Assembly (NCBI GenBank): GCA_964370765.1 | Contig: CAYJKW010000041.1 | Location: 1 to 19,007, forward strand | DNA: 19,007 nucleotides | Reading direction: 5' to 3' | DNA from: CAYJBH01 sp964370765 | GTDB lineage: Bacteria; Bacillota; Clostridia; Oscillospirales; Ruminococcaceae | Shown: piece after piece, positions 7,681-15,205 of the stretch | Numbering within the stretch: the stretch's first letter is position 1 | Layout: each line of letters opens with the position of its first letter | Position numbers and translations under genes: made by a program | Notes under the pieces: generated by a model | What the model saw: only the letters and a program-made list of their open reading frames with translations | Database searches by the model: none | Told to the model about the DNA's origin: nothing

Positions 7681-8337
7681 TTACCTCTTTATTACATCCA
7701 TTGTTTTAAGCTCATCGATAAACTTTTTCATATCTTCCGTTGGTGTATCGGATGATATCAGCGGTTCGCCTACAACTATCACAGCTGCACCATACGAAAC
7801 TGCTGTCTTTGCCTCTTCGATATCGTATACAGCAAATGATAATGGGCACTTAGTTACCGCAGCTATCTCTTTTAATGAATCTAATGGTGATGCCTGTGGG
7901 TTTTCACGTTTTTGGTCAACCCCAAAATGTACCATTATATAGTCTGCTCCCATTTTTTCGTATTTAATGGCAGCATTTACAATATCGGTAACATTGAAAA
8001 GATCCACAGTAATATCAACGCCTTGCTTTTTGCCCTCTTCGATAGTCTCTTTAACAGTTATGTCGGGAGCTAATGCAGTAACCGTAACATTTTTTGCTCC
8101 TCGCTGTTTTGCTGCCGTTACATATCGTTTAGCGCCTGCAATAACCATAAAGTCAACAAGAATATACTCGTTTGGAAAACGGCTACTTACATAATCTATA
8201 GCGTGTACACCCTCAAATTTATTTAAAGGATTTCCTATCTCTAACCAGTCTGCACCTGCATTAACTGCACATTCGGCAAGAAATGCGGCCTTCTCATTCT
8301 CGACACAATCTATCGCTATCTGTACAATTGGTTTCAT
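7681..8337 (-). CDS. OMPDC/HUMPS-superfamily barrel with altered active-site motif
   Basis: A 218-residue TIM barrel related to 3-hexulose-6-phosphate synthase and 3-keto-L-gulonate-6-phosphate decarboxylase. Matching landmarks are QIAID with Asp10 (strand 1), WLEIGNPL with Glu33 (strand 2), VHFGVDQ with His137, Asp141 and Gln142 (compare VHxGxDQ in hexulose-phosphate synthases) and the phosphate-binding end IVVGEPLI (187-194). The family hallmark DxKxxD should fall at 62-67, but the protein reads DFMVIA: Asp62 is kept, Lys is replaced by Met64 and the second Asp by Ala67. Decarboxylation or aldol chemistry as in known members is therefore doubtful; an isomerase, an altered lyase or a binding role are alternatives. 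A strong AAAGGAGT site precedes the ATG, 10 bp after the BtpA-family gene. Confidence 0.85.
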   Translation of the reverse strand: MKPIVQIAIDCVENEKAAFLAECAVNAGADWLEIGNPLNKFEGVHAIDYVSSRFPNEYILVDFMVIAGAKRYVTAAKQRGAKNVTVTALAPDITVKETIEEGKKQGVDITVDLFNVTDIVNAAIKYEKMGADYIMVHFGVDQKRENPQASPLDSLKEIAAVTKCPLSFAVYDIEEAKTAVSYGAAVIVVGEPLISSDTPTEDMKKFIDELKTMDVIKR

Positions 8338-8347
8338 AAAAACTCCT

Positions 8348-9151
8348 TTATCTAATTGAATTAACTTTGTCCATGAAACGTTTTACGCGCTCTGGGTCAA
8401 CGCCGTTCTCAAATTTTCCGTCTACCTTAAATGTAGTACCTACAACAGCACCATCAGCTATGGAAAGTTGTTCCTCAACATTTTCAAGGCGCACACCGGT
8501 ATTTGCAAATACTACGGTGGATGGCACAACCTCTTTTACCTTCTTTAAAAGCTGGCTATCGGTGCTAGCACCGGCAGTAATACCGCTAACACAAAGTGCA
8601 TCCGGCTTACAGTTAAACACTGTTGTTTTTGCAACCTGCTCAAGGTCACGATCAGCAAGATATTTTGCAGCCTCAGGAACTATGTTAAATAAGCACTTAA
8701 CATCCTGTGCACCTATAGCATTTTTGTGGCGAATTGTTTCACCGCAGTTTGTATCCCATGTGCCAAAATCAGATGCATATACACCGGTAAATATTTCCCT
8801 TACAAACTTTGCGCCTGTTGCTTTTGCAAGGTCAAGTGATTTTTTTGCATCCCATAATACGTTTACACCGTAAGGAATTTTAATCTCACTTTTTAACCTA
8901 CCTATAACCATTGCCATAGCAGCAACTGTCTCTACCTTTACATCGGTTAGATAGGGAAGACTAAATTCGTTGGAGAACATAACAGCATCAACTCCACCTT
9001 CCTGTAGCCCTAATAGATCTTTACGAGCCATCTCGTAAACCCATTCCATGCCCTTATCGTCATCATAAAAAGGATCACCTGGCATTGCCTGCATATGACA
9101 CATCGCGATTACAACCTTGTCCTTACCAATAACCTCTTTTAACCAACTCAT
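8348..9151 (-). CDS. BtpA/SgcQ family protein
   Basis: A 267-residue member of the BtpA family, predicted TIM-barrel proteins. The name comes from a cyanobacterial factor needed for photosystem I accumulation, and SgcQ of E. coli belongs to the same family; no enzymatic activity is firmly assigned as far as I know. Diagnostic stretches are the N-terminal CHMQAMPGDPFYDDD (18-32; usually VHLxPLPGSPxY), DAVMFSNEF, IPYGVNVLWD, KFVREIFTGVYASDFG, the late SGITAGASTD and NTGVRLENVEE motifs, and the C-terminal GVDPERVKRFM. Its position between the HAD and HUMPS-type genes points to a sugar-phosphate role rather than photosynthesis. AAGGAGT lies 7 nt before the ATG. Length is normal for the family and nothing looks broken. 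Confidence 0.9.
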   Translation of the reverse strand: MSWLKEVIGKDKVVIAMCHMQAMPGDPFYDDDKGMEWVYEMARKDLLGLQEGGVDAVMFSNEFSLPYLTDVKVETVAAMAMVIGRLKSEIKIPYGVNVLWDAKKSLDLAKATGAKFVREIFTGVYASDFGTWDTNCGETIRHKNAIGAQDVKCLFNIVPEAAKYLADRDLEQVAKTTVFNCKPDALCVSGITAGASTDSQLLKKVKEVVPSTVVFANTGVRLENVEEQLSIADGAVVGTTFKVDGKFENGVDPERVKRFMDKVNSIR

Positions 9152-9163
9152 AACATAAACTCC

Positions 9164-9997
9164 TTATACTTTAATTATTTGATTAGCAACCAACGATTTT
9201 TTACATATCTTGATTGCGTCTTCCAATGCTATTGCCACACCACCATCTTGCGGTGGCGGGATAATCATATCTGCTTTATCGATAACCGACTGTTGCGCCG
9301 TCTTTGGGACATAAAATTTTCTTGCAAGTGGCTTCATCGACAGATCTGTTGCACCATCTCCTGCTACAAATTTATGGCAGGAGCCATAGCCAAATATCTC
9401 TGATAGTATCGACAGAGCCCTTCCCTTGTTAACACATTTAGCCGTTACCTCGTAGAAATGCCTACTTGCTGCCTCACACTCATACATGTTAGGGTTAAAG
9501 TATCTACTCTTAATTGCTTGAAGAGTCTGCATACTATCATGTGTTATCAATACCTTAATAATGTCCCTATTAATCTCTGAGAGTTGTGCCAAAGGTGCCG
9601 TCCTATCCTGCAGTACGCCTTTTGTAGTTAATGTTTCGTTCACCCTAAGGTTTACCGAATATTTCTCTGTATAGACTGTAATGCTTAGTTCCGGCTCCTT
9701 TTCTAACAACTCTTTTAATACAGTATTTATTCTACGGTCAATCGGCTGTAGATACAAAATCTTGTTATTGGCTACATCGTATATCATAGCACCGCCATAA
9801 AGAACACAGGGTATTTTTATGGACAGCGCATGTGCAAGCTCTACTGTTGACAAGCTTCCTCTGCCGGTACATAATGTAAACTCTCCCACCGACCTAAACT
9901 CACTCAATGCCTGTAATACATTTTGGTTAATGTTGCCTGTACTATCTATAAGCGTTCCATCGATGTCGCTAACAAAAATAGCAAACTTTGTATCCAT
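9164..9997 (-). CDS. HAD-superfamily phosphatase (Cof/SupH-like)
   Basis: A 277-residue cytoplasmic HAD hydrolase, probably removing phosphate from a sugar phosphate or related small molecule. Motif I is SDIDGTLID with nucleophile Asp11 and Asp13, motif II is TLCTGRG, and motif IV is GDGATDLSM, replacing the more usual GDGxNDxxM. The alpha/beta insert between motifs II and III fits a C2B cap. The frame stays open to a TTG 33 bases upstream, but the ATG at 9997 has GGGAGAAG directly before it and places motif I at the expected distance from the N-terminus, so I prefer it. The gap from the preceding dehydrogenase is then 66 bp. These enzymes are often promiscuous and the substrate cannot be named. 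Confidence 0.85.
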   Translation of the reverse strand: MDTKFAIFVSDIDGTLIDSTGNINQNVLQALSEFRSVGEFTLCTGRGSLSTVELAHALSIKIPCVLYGGAMIYDVANNKILYLQPIDRRINTVLKELLEKEPELSITVYTEKYSVNLRVNETLTTKGVLQDRTAPLAQLSEINRDIIKVLITHDSMQTLQAIKSRYFNPNMYECEAASRHFYEVTAKCVNKGRALSILSEIFGYGSCHKFVAGDGATDLSMKPLARKFYVPKTAQQSVIDKADMIIPPPQDGGVAIALEDAIKICKKSLVANQIIKV

Positions 9998-10063
9998 AGC
10001 TCTTCTCCCGCTATTGATTTTGGCAAACAATGTTATGATTGCCCTATTGTACCAACAATATCA

Positions 10064-11566
10064 TTAGATTGTTCCGTCCCAGGTTGAAACCTTAGCAACA
10101 GCTTTTTCTTCCTCGGTGAACCACTTTGTTGTTACAACCTTTGTCTCGGTAAAGAACCGGAATGAATCGGCGCCCAGGCAGTGTAAATCCCCAAAAAAGC
10201 TATCTTTATGGCCGGAGAACGGGAAAGATCCAATCGGAACAGGTATACCTACATTTACGCCAACCATACCGCCATCGGTTTTTAAAGCAAACTCACGAGA
10301 ATAGTATCCGCTCTCGGTATATATTACCGACCCGTTGGCAAATGGATTGCGGTTCATAAGTGCTAAACCTTCCTCGAATGTCTTTACCCTTTTAATACAA
10401 AGAACAGGTCCAAACACCTCTTGAACACCGACTGTCATCTCTTCGGTAACATTGTCTAAAATTGTTGGCCCAACATAGAACCCATTTTCATAACCTTCTA
10501 CTACACAGTTTCTGCCATCCAATACAACGGTAGCGCCCTCTTCAATGCCCTTTTCTATCCAGTCTAAAACAAACTGTTTATGTCCTGCATTTACAAGCGG
10601 ACCCATGCCACTGCTTTCCTTGTAGGCAGGCCCTACTTTTAGCGCCTCTGCACGTGCCTTAATCTCTGCTACAAGTTTATCTGCTATCCCTTCCTGAGCC
10701 ACTACAACCGGAAGTGCCATACAACGCTCACCGGCGCAACCAAATGACGAGTTAATAATACCTGCCGCAGTTCTTACTACAGCTGCATCGTCAAGTACAA
10801 GTGCATGGTTTTTCGCCTCACAAAGAGCCTGGACTCTTTTACCATGTGCTGCAGCAGTAGAATAAACATGTAGGCCAACCTTTGTCGAGCCAACGAAAGA
10901 TATTCCTTTAATAGCCGGATCGGTTAAGAAACGCTCTGCCTCAACTCTAGAACAGGTAACGATATTTAGAACTCCATCCGGTAGACCGGCCTCTTTATAC
11001 AGCTCTGCAAATTTTAAGGCGGTTTGTGGTGTAAAAGATGATACCTTAAGTATTATTGTGTTACCACATGCAATACAAACCGGAACCATCCATCCCATTG
11101 GGATCATCGCTGGGAAGTTAAAAGGCACTATACCGGCAAATACGCCAAGCGGCTCGCGATACAGAACTGTATCAAAACCGGATGATGTGTTCATAAGGCT
11201 TTGACCCATCATCTGTGCAGGTGCACTTATTGCAAGCTCGGTGCCCTCTTTAGCCTTTAGTACATCACCTTTGGCCTCTTCTAAAATCTTGCCGTTTTCG
11301 GTTGCAACAAGCTCGGTTAACTCATCAAGGTTTTTCATAATTAGGTCGCGAACCTTGTAAAGTATTTGAACTCTTTTCATAACCGGTGTTGCAGCCCAAC
11401 TTGGATATGCATCTTTTGCAGCCTTTATGGCTAGATCTATCTCTTCATTTGTGCAACACGGTACCTTAGCTATAACATCACCAGTACTGGGGTCGTATGC
11501 ATCCTGAAATTTGTCTGTTGTTGATTCTATAAATTTGCCGTTAATAAATAGGTCTAACACCTTCAT
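10064..11566 (-). CDS. mmsA: CoA-acylating (methyl)malonate-semialdehyde dehydrogenase-type enzyme
   Basis: A 500-residue aldehyde dehydrogenase of the MmsA/IolA branch. Known members convert malonate or methylmalonate semialdehyde, CoA and NAD+ to acetyl- or propionyl-CoA with loss of CO2. Visible features: PFNFPAMIP (148-156) with Asn150, the NAD segment GNTIILK, EAKNH (250-254), in which Asn stands where ordinary aldehyde dehydrogenases have the general-base Glu, and the nucleophile Cys282 in GCAGERCMA. After IILK the usual KPSE reads KVSS, a small departure that may affect cofactor binding. No other myo-inositol or valine degradation gene is nearby, so the true aldehyde may be specific to this operon. 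It is 71 bp after the MalF-type permease, with AAAGGGAG as ribosome site. Confidence 0.88.
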   Translation of the reverse strand: MKVLDLFINGKFIESTTDKFQDAYDPSTGDVIAKVPCCTNEEIDLAIKAAKDAYPSWAATPVMKRVQILYKVRDLIMKNLDELTELVATENGKILEEAKGDVLKAKEGTELAISAPAQMMGQSLMNTSSGFDTVLYREPLGVFAGIVPFNFPAMIPMGWMVPVCIACGNTIILKVSSFTPQTALKFAELYKEAGLPDGVLNIVTCSRVEAERFLTDPAIKGISFVGSTKVGLHVYSTAAAHGKRVQALCEAKNHALVLDDAAVVRTAAGIINSSFGCAGERCMALPVVVAQEGIADKLVAEIKARAEALKVGPAYKESSGMGPLVNAGHKQFVLDWIEKGIEEGATVVLDGRNCVVEGYENGFYVGPTILDNVTEEMTVGVQEVFGPVLCIKRVKTFEEGLALMNRNPFANGSVIYTESGYYSREFALKTDGGMVGVNVGIPVPIGSFPFSGHKDSFFGDLHCLGADSFRFFTETKVVTTKWFTEEEKAVAKVSTWDGTI

Positions 11567-11637
11567 CTTTTCTCCCTTTCGAATTTATAACTATGGTGTA
11601 CTGTAAAGCACAATTTTTTCGGTACATATTTTAATGT

Positions 11638-12594
11638 TTAGTAATCCACACTGTTTATTTTGTTTAGCATGAATATAGATAATCCAAAGATAATTACCAG
11701 CATAATAAAGGATAGTGCGGAGCTGTAACCAATGTGCCAGAATGTAAAGCCCTGGAAGTATGCAAAAAGGTTAAGTGTCTCGGTAGAGTTACCGGGGCCA
11801 CCAGCCGTCATCGCCATAATTGAGTCGAAACGACGTATTGCATCCATAACACGGAACAATAAAGCAAGCAACATCATCGGTTTTACCAGCGGTAATGTAA
11901 TGTTAATAAACTGTTTTGTTCTTGAAGCTCCATCTATTGTAGATGCTTCATAGTAATCTTTACTTATCGCCTGTATACCGGCAAGAAGTATTACTGCAAC
12001 AAACGGAGTAGACATCCAGATGTCGGTAACAATAATGGTTAACAATGCAGTAGAGCTATCTCCCAACCAGTTAACCTTATCAATACCTACTAAAGATAAG
12101 AAATAGTTTATCATTCCAAGGTCGGTGTTAAAAAGCATTCTCCACATAATACCGGAAACAATAGGAGTAATCATCATAGGGATGATATACAAACCACGTG
12201 CAATTTTCACACCTTTAAATTCTCTTGATAGTAGTAATGCTATAGCCATGCCGCAAATCATCTGACCTACAACTGTTCCACCAACCTGTACTAACGAAAT
12301 CCATACAGAATGCCAGAAAGCTCCATCAGAAAAGGCACGTATAAAATTGCCAAGTCCTACAAATGTTGCTGTATCTGCTGCTAGTAGTGAGTAGTCGAAT
12401 AATGATATACCCACCGAGAATATTAGCGGAACTATAGTCAATAAGAACAAGAGAAAAAATGAAGGAAACATTAGTAAAAACTGCTCTATCCTATCTTTTG
12501 TGGAGTTCTTGTTCCGTAATCGACGTCCGCCTTTTGCCAAATTTTGTTGGTTGTTCTTCATAAGTTTAACCCCATTAGAAAGTGTTTTTGTCAT
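11638..12594 (-). CDS. Sugar ABC transporter permease, MalF type
   Basis: A 318-residue membrane subunit of a CUT1 ABC importer. An unusually basic hydrophilic N-terminus (residues 1-35) precedes about six membrane segments, the first at ~39-62 (FLLMFPSFFLLFLLTIVPLI). The loop that contacts the ATPase is the EAA-type motif EASTIDGASRTKQF (216-229), followed by LPLVKP. The start is supported by AAGGAGAAGG just before the ATG; an in-frame ATG eleven codons later lacks a comparable site. It pairs with the MalG-type permease upstream and is separated from the binding-protein gene by a 115-bp gap containing a large stem-loop. No ATPase gene is present in the window. Confidence 0.93.
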   Translation of the reverse strand: MTKTLSNGVKLMKNNQQNLAKGGRRLRNKNSTKDRIEQFLLMFPSFFLLFLLTIVPLIFSVGISLFDYSLLAADTATFVGLGNFIRAFSDGAFWHSVWISLVQVGGTVVGQMICGMAIALLLSREFKGVKIARGLYIIPMMITPIVSGIMWRMLFNTDLGMINYFLSLVGIDKVNWLGDSSTALLTIIVTDIWMSTPFVAVILLAGIQAISKDYYEASTIDGASRTKQFINITLPLVKPMMLLALLFRVMDAIRRFDSIMAMTAGGPGNSTETLNLFAYFQGFTFWHIGYSSALSFIMLVIIFGLSIFMLNKINSVDY

Positions 12595-12646
12595 AACCTT
12601 TCTCCTTCATCTTTAAAATAATATCATTTAAAGTAATTTCACTCTT

Positions 12647-12692
12647 ATCCCCGGAACCGAGATTTGTTTTTTAGTATCAAGATTCCGGGGAT
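12647..12692 (-). other. Intercistronic stem-loop between binding protein and MalF-type permease
   Basis: A 10-bp G+C-rich inverted repeat (ATCCCCGGAA / TTCCGGGGAT) encloses a 26-nt loop and starts 18 nt after the binding-protein stop. There is no T tract after it on the - strand (AAGAGTGAAATTAC), so it is not a standard terminator. Such hairpins behind binding-protein genes commonly protect the upstream mRNA from 3' exonucleases or cause partial termination, giving more binding protein than permease. Confidence 0.6.
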
Positions 12693-12709
12693 TAAAGTTA
12701 GGCTAAATG

Positions 12710-14071
12710 TTACATTAAATCTTCTAGGCCGTCGCGCTCAAGTATTTCGATAATTGTGTTATTTGTATTTACCATTGCTTCTTCTGATGTTAGGTTACCT
12801 GCTGCTACATCAGAGATGGCTATGGCTAATTCAGCACGAATTTCTGCAGTTTGTGAAAGTACAGGGAAGTAGATTGGTGCTGCATTCTCTAGGCCTTTGC
12901 TTGCTGCTGATGCTAGTTCAGGATGGATGTAATTACCAATTTCCTCATGCTCTAGTACATCGATACGTGTAGGAGCTGTGCTTATACCGGATACTGTCTG
13001 TCCCCATGTTACATCAAAACCTGTTAGATACTGCATTAGCTGCCATGATTCATCTTTAACTGTGCTGTTTGAAGCCATCATGAATACCCATGGCGCACCA
13101 ATTGCTTTACCTTCGTCTAATGTTAGGAATCCTACATCTTCGTAAACAGAGGATGCTTCTGGATCTAAAACGTTACCGGCAATTGAGTTTGTATCTATCC
13201 ACATAGCTGCCTTACCCTGCTGGAATGCTAACATGGAATCTTCCCAACCATAGTTTGCAATACCGTCCGGTGCGAACTGGTGGAAATCTGCAAAGATTTG
13301 TGTTGCTGCTATTGCTTCTGGTCTATCCAATACTGCAATGTTTGGAGAATCAGGAACGTTATACCAATCGCCGCCCTGTGCAAACCAAAGCATTACCCAT
13401 AGGAATGTGTTCTGATTTTGCTCTCTTGTGCCACGGAAAACGATTCCGTATTTTTCATTTTCCGGATCATAAACCTGCTCTGCTACTTCAAGAACTTCTT
13501 CAAGTGTGGTTGGAGGTGATTCAGGATCTAATCCTGCATCTGCTAACATTGCTTTATTGTAGTAAAGAATGTTTGTGCCCATCTGATATGTTACTGCATA
13601 ACGTTCGCCGTCACGGTTAACTATATCAAGCATAGACTCCGAGAAACCGGCTTTCCACTCTGGATCTGTCTTCTCAGGATCATCGATGTAGGCGTTTAGT
13701 GGCTCTGCCCAGCCTGGATCAAGTATCTGTCCCCACATGCTGTTCGATGACATAAATACATCGTAGGTTGCCTCGTTGCCGGATAGGCTAAGTAGCAATT
13801 TTTGTAGGTATCCTGATTCTGCTACACTCTCGATGCTAACCGACATTCCTGTTTCTTCTTCGAATGCATCCATGTAGTTTACAAGGTCGTCAGACTGTGG
13901 TCCGGAAGATAAACCTAGGTTAATCTCCACGTCTTGTGCTGGCTGTCCTGCAGTATCGTCTGTAGATGTTGCTTCTCCACCATCTGTAGATGCAGAATCT
14001 CCACATGACGAAAGGGCTCCAACGGTAATTGCAAGAATCAGGGTTAATGCTATAAGTCTTTTCTTCATCAT
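12710..14071 (-). CDS. Extracellular solute-binding lipoprotein of a CUT1 sugar/polyol ABC importer
   Basis: A 453-residue family-1 substrate-binding protein. The signal peptide is MMKKRLIALTLILAITVG with lipobox ALSSC and lipidated Cys23, then a Ser/Asp/Thr-rich linker (~24-45). The mature part shows the usual two-lobed pattern: MDAFEEETGMSVSIE, YDVFMSSNSMWGQ, YAVTYQMGTNILYYNK, FQQGKAAMWID and a C-terminal TSEEAMVNTN helix. Stretches such as YGIVFRG, NQNTFL and NYGWEDSMLAFQQGKAAM recall the polyol (mannitol/sorbitol) binding proteins, which is a tentative hint to the ligand. Two adjacent ATGs follow GAGGAGAAAAG; either may be used. The gene sits between the two permease genes, whereas it is more often first in such operons. 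Confidence 0.92.
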   Translation of the reverse strand: MMKKRLIALTLILAITVGALSSCGDSASTDGGEATSTDDTAGQPAQDVEINLGLSSGPQSDDLVNYMDAFEEETGMSVSIESVAESGYLQKLLLSLSGNEATYDVFMSSNSMWGQILDPGWAEPLNAYIDDPEKTDPEWKAGFSESMLDIVNRDGERYAVTYQMGTNILYYNKAMLADAGLDPESPPTTLEEVLEVAEQVYDPENEKYGIVFRGTREQNQNTFLWVMLWFAQGGDWYNVPDSPNIAVLDRPEAIAATQIFADFHQFAPDGIANYGWEDSMLAFQQGKAAMWIDTNSIAGNVLDPEASSVYEDVGFLTLDEGKAIGAPWVFMMASNSTVKDESWQLMQYLTGFDVTWGQTVSGISTAPTRIDVLEHEEIGNYIHPELASAASKGLENAAPIYFPVLSQTAEIRAELAIAISDVAAGNLTSEEAMVNTNNTIIEILERDGLEDLM

Positions 14072-14091
14072 CTTTTCTCCTCTATAAATTG

Positions 14092-14106
14092 TTGTTACTG
14101 TAACAA
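14092..14106. other. Small palindrome in the permease-binding protein gap
   Basis: TTGTTAC-T-GTAACAA is a perfect 7-bp inverted repeat around one base, lying 14 nt after the MalG-type stop and 20 nt before the binding-protein ATG. It could be a weak RNA hairpin upstream of the ribosome site or a protein-binding site. It does not match the CcpA cre consensus. Confidence 0.4.
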
Positions 14107-14119
14107 TGAATACTATTGA

Positions 14120-14950
14120 TTATCCTTTTACAGCGCCACTTGTAAGTCCACTTACAAGACTTTTTTGGCTTATCATGGTAAATATAAGGATTGGAACAAC
14201 CACCAATACTGCTGCGGCACATAGTTCACCCCAGTTTGTACCGGATGAGCTCATGAAACGCTGTATTGCGAGAGAAACTGTTCTCGTGTTTTTACCTGTG
14301 ATAATAAGTGCATAAAAGTATTCGTTCCAGCTCATCATGAAAGCAAACATACTACATGTTGCTATACCCGGCATTATTATAGGAATTATCACCTTGATTA
14401 AAGATCTTGTCCTCGAGCAACCATCTATCATTGCCGCCTCCTCGATCTCAAAAGGAACTCCCTTTACAAAGCCCATAATCAACCATGTAACGAATGGTAG
14501 TACAGTAGTTAGATATAGCAAGCTAAGTGTAAAATGCTGATCTAACAAACCCAATTCCCGGTAAACTACATAAAACGGTAAAATTATTCCCATTGGCGGG
14601 ATCATCCTCGAAAGAATAATCCATAGTCCCATTGCCCTACCACCTTTGCTAGTATTTCTTGCTAAGGAGTAGCCTGACATAACGCCGAAAACTATAGCAA
14701 TTACCGTTGTCATTATTGCAACTATAAAGCTATTCATGTAGCTTTCTGCAAACCCATCTGATGTTAATACCGATGCATAACTTTCAAAGTTCGGGACAAA
14801 CAGCCATTGTGGTGGTAATGCGAATGCATCCAGCTTTGTTTTCATTGATGTGGATATTAACCAATACAATGGAAACAGCGAAAATAGTACAATTGCAAAT
14901 GTCAACAAATTTAAGAGCGTACCATTAATTTTATTATTACCTTTCTTCAC
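14120..14950 (-). CDS. Sugar ABC transporter permease, MalG type (first operon gene)
   Basis: A 276-residue membrane subunit with about six transmembrane segments, the first at ~11-34 (LLNLLTFAIVLFSLFPLYWL). The EAA loop is complete: EEAAMIDGCSRTRSLIKVI (170-188) followed by PIIMPG. It also has the typical MalG N-terminal pattern LISTSMKT and the ILSRMIPP motif (112-119). The start is GTG, preceded by GGAGAAGG at good spacing. This is the first gene of the ten-gene - strand operon, which is unusual because the MalF-type partner comes two genes later, after the binding protein. The ATPase must be supplied from elsewhere, probably a shared MsmX/MsmK-type protein as in many Bacillota. Confidence 0.93.
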   Translation of the reverse strand: MKKGNNKINGTLLNLLTFAIVLFSLFPLYWLISTSMKTKLDAFALPPQWLFVPNFESYASVLTSDGFAESYMNSFIVAIMTTVIAIVFGVMSGYSLARNTSKGGRAMGLWIILSRMIPPMGIILPFYVVYRELGLLDQHFTLSLLYLTTVLPFVTWLIMGFVKGVPFEIEEAAMIDGCSRTRSLIKVIIPIIMPGIATCSMFAFMMSWNEYFYALIITGKNTRTVSLAIQRFMSSSGTNWGELCAAAVLVVVPILIFTMISQKSLVSGLTSGAVKG

Positions 14951-14999
14951 AACCTTCTCCTTTCTGTGTTACTATGTTCACAGTTTACTGCAAAACGAT

Positions 15000-15064
15000 T
15001 TTAAATGAGTGTACTTTTTTTTAAACAATAGTGGATTATTTTCGACTGTTGTTTTTGTTGCTGT
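15000..15064 (-). promoter_or_regulatory. Candidate promoter and activator region of the ten-gene operon
   Basis: Between the sensor-kinase terminator and the first permease gene there is room for one promoter. The best candidate on the - strand is TTGTTT (15028-15023), 17 bp, TTTAAA (15005-15000): weak boxes, as expected for an activated promoter. Upstream at 15047-15060 (+ strand) TGTTG occurs twice, nine bases apart, at a distance suitable for an AraC-type regulator. The -10/+1 area (AAAATCGTTTTGC) partly resembles a CcpA cre site. All three are tentative. Confidence 0.35.
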
Positions 15065-15103
15065 ATATGTGCAATATGCATCAAGGATTTAGCAGAAACA
15101 ATA

Positions 15104-15140
15104 AAAAAACAACATTTTTTGATAAAAAATGTTGTTTTTT
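15104..15140 (-). terminator. Terminator of the sensor kinase gene (symmetrical, may work both ways)
   Basis: A perfect 17-bp A+T-rich stem (AAAAAACAACATTTTTT and its complement) surrounds a GAT loop, 65 nt after the kinase stop. Its six-A/six-T ends supply a T tract in either direction. It would insulate the downstream operon from kinase transcription, so the operon needs its own promoter. Confidence 0.85.
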
Positions 15141-15205
15141 ATTGAAAATTTTATTGAAATGTGTATAATAAGATAATATAATCGTTTTTCACGTAAATAA
15201 TTAAG

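Noticed and set aside
8367..8873. 168-codon + strand open frame opposite the BtpA-family gene
   Set aside because: It is antisense to a well-supported gene, has Ser/Thr-rich low-information sequence and lacks a ribosome site.
9998..10030. TTG start for the HAD phosphatase, 11 codons upstream
   Set aside because: No clear ribosome site at proper spacing, while the ATG at 9997 has GGGAGAAG and puts motif I at the normal place.
11584..11613. Internal promoter before the MmsA-type gene (TTGTGC, 18 bp, TATAAA on the - strand)
   Set aside because: The -35 box is poor and the implied start would fall inside or next to the ribosome site; too weak to annotate.
13225..13620. 131-codon + strand open frame opposite the solute-binding protein gene
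   Set aside because: Antisense shadow of a conserved gene with no recognisable domain.
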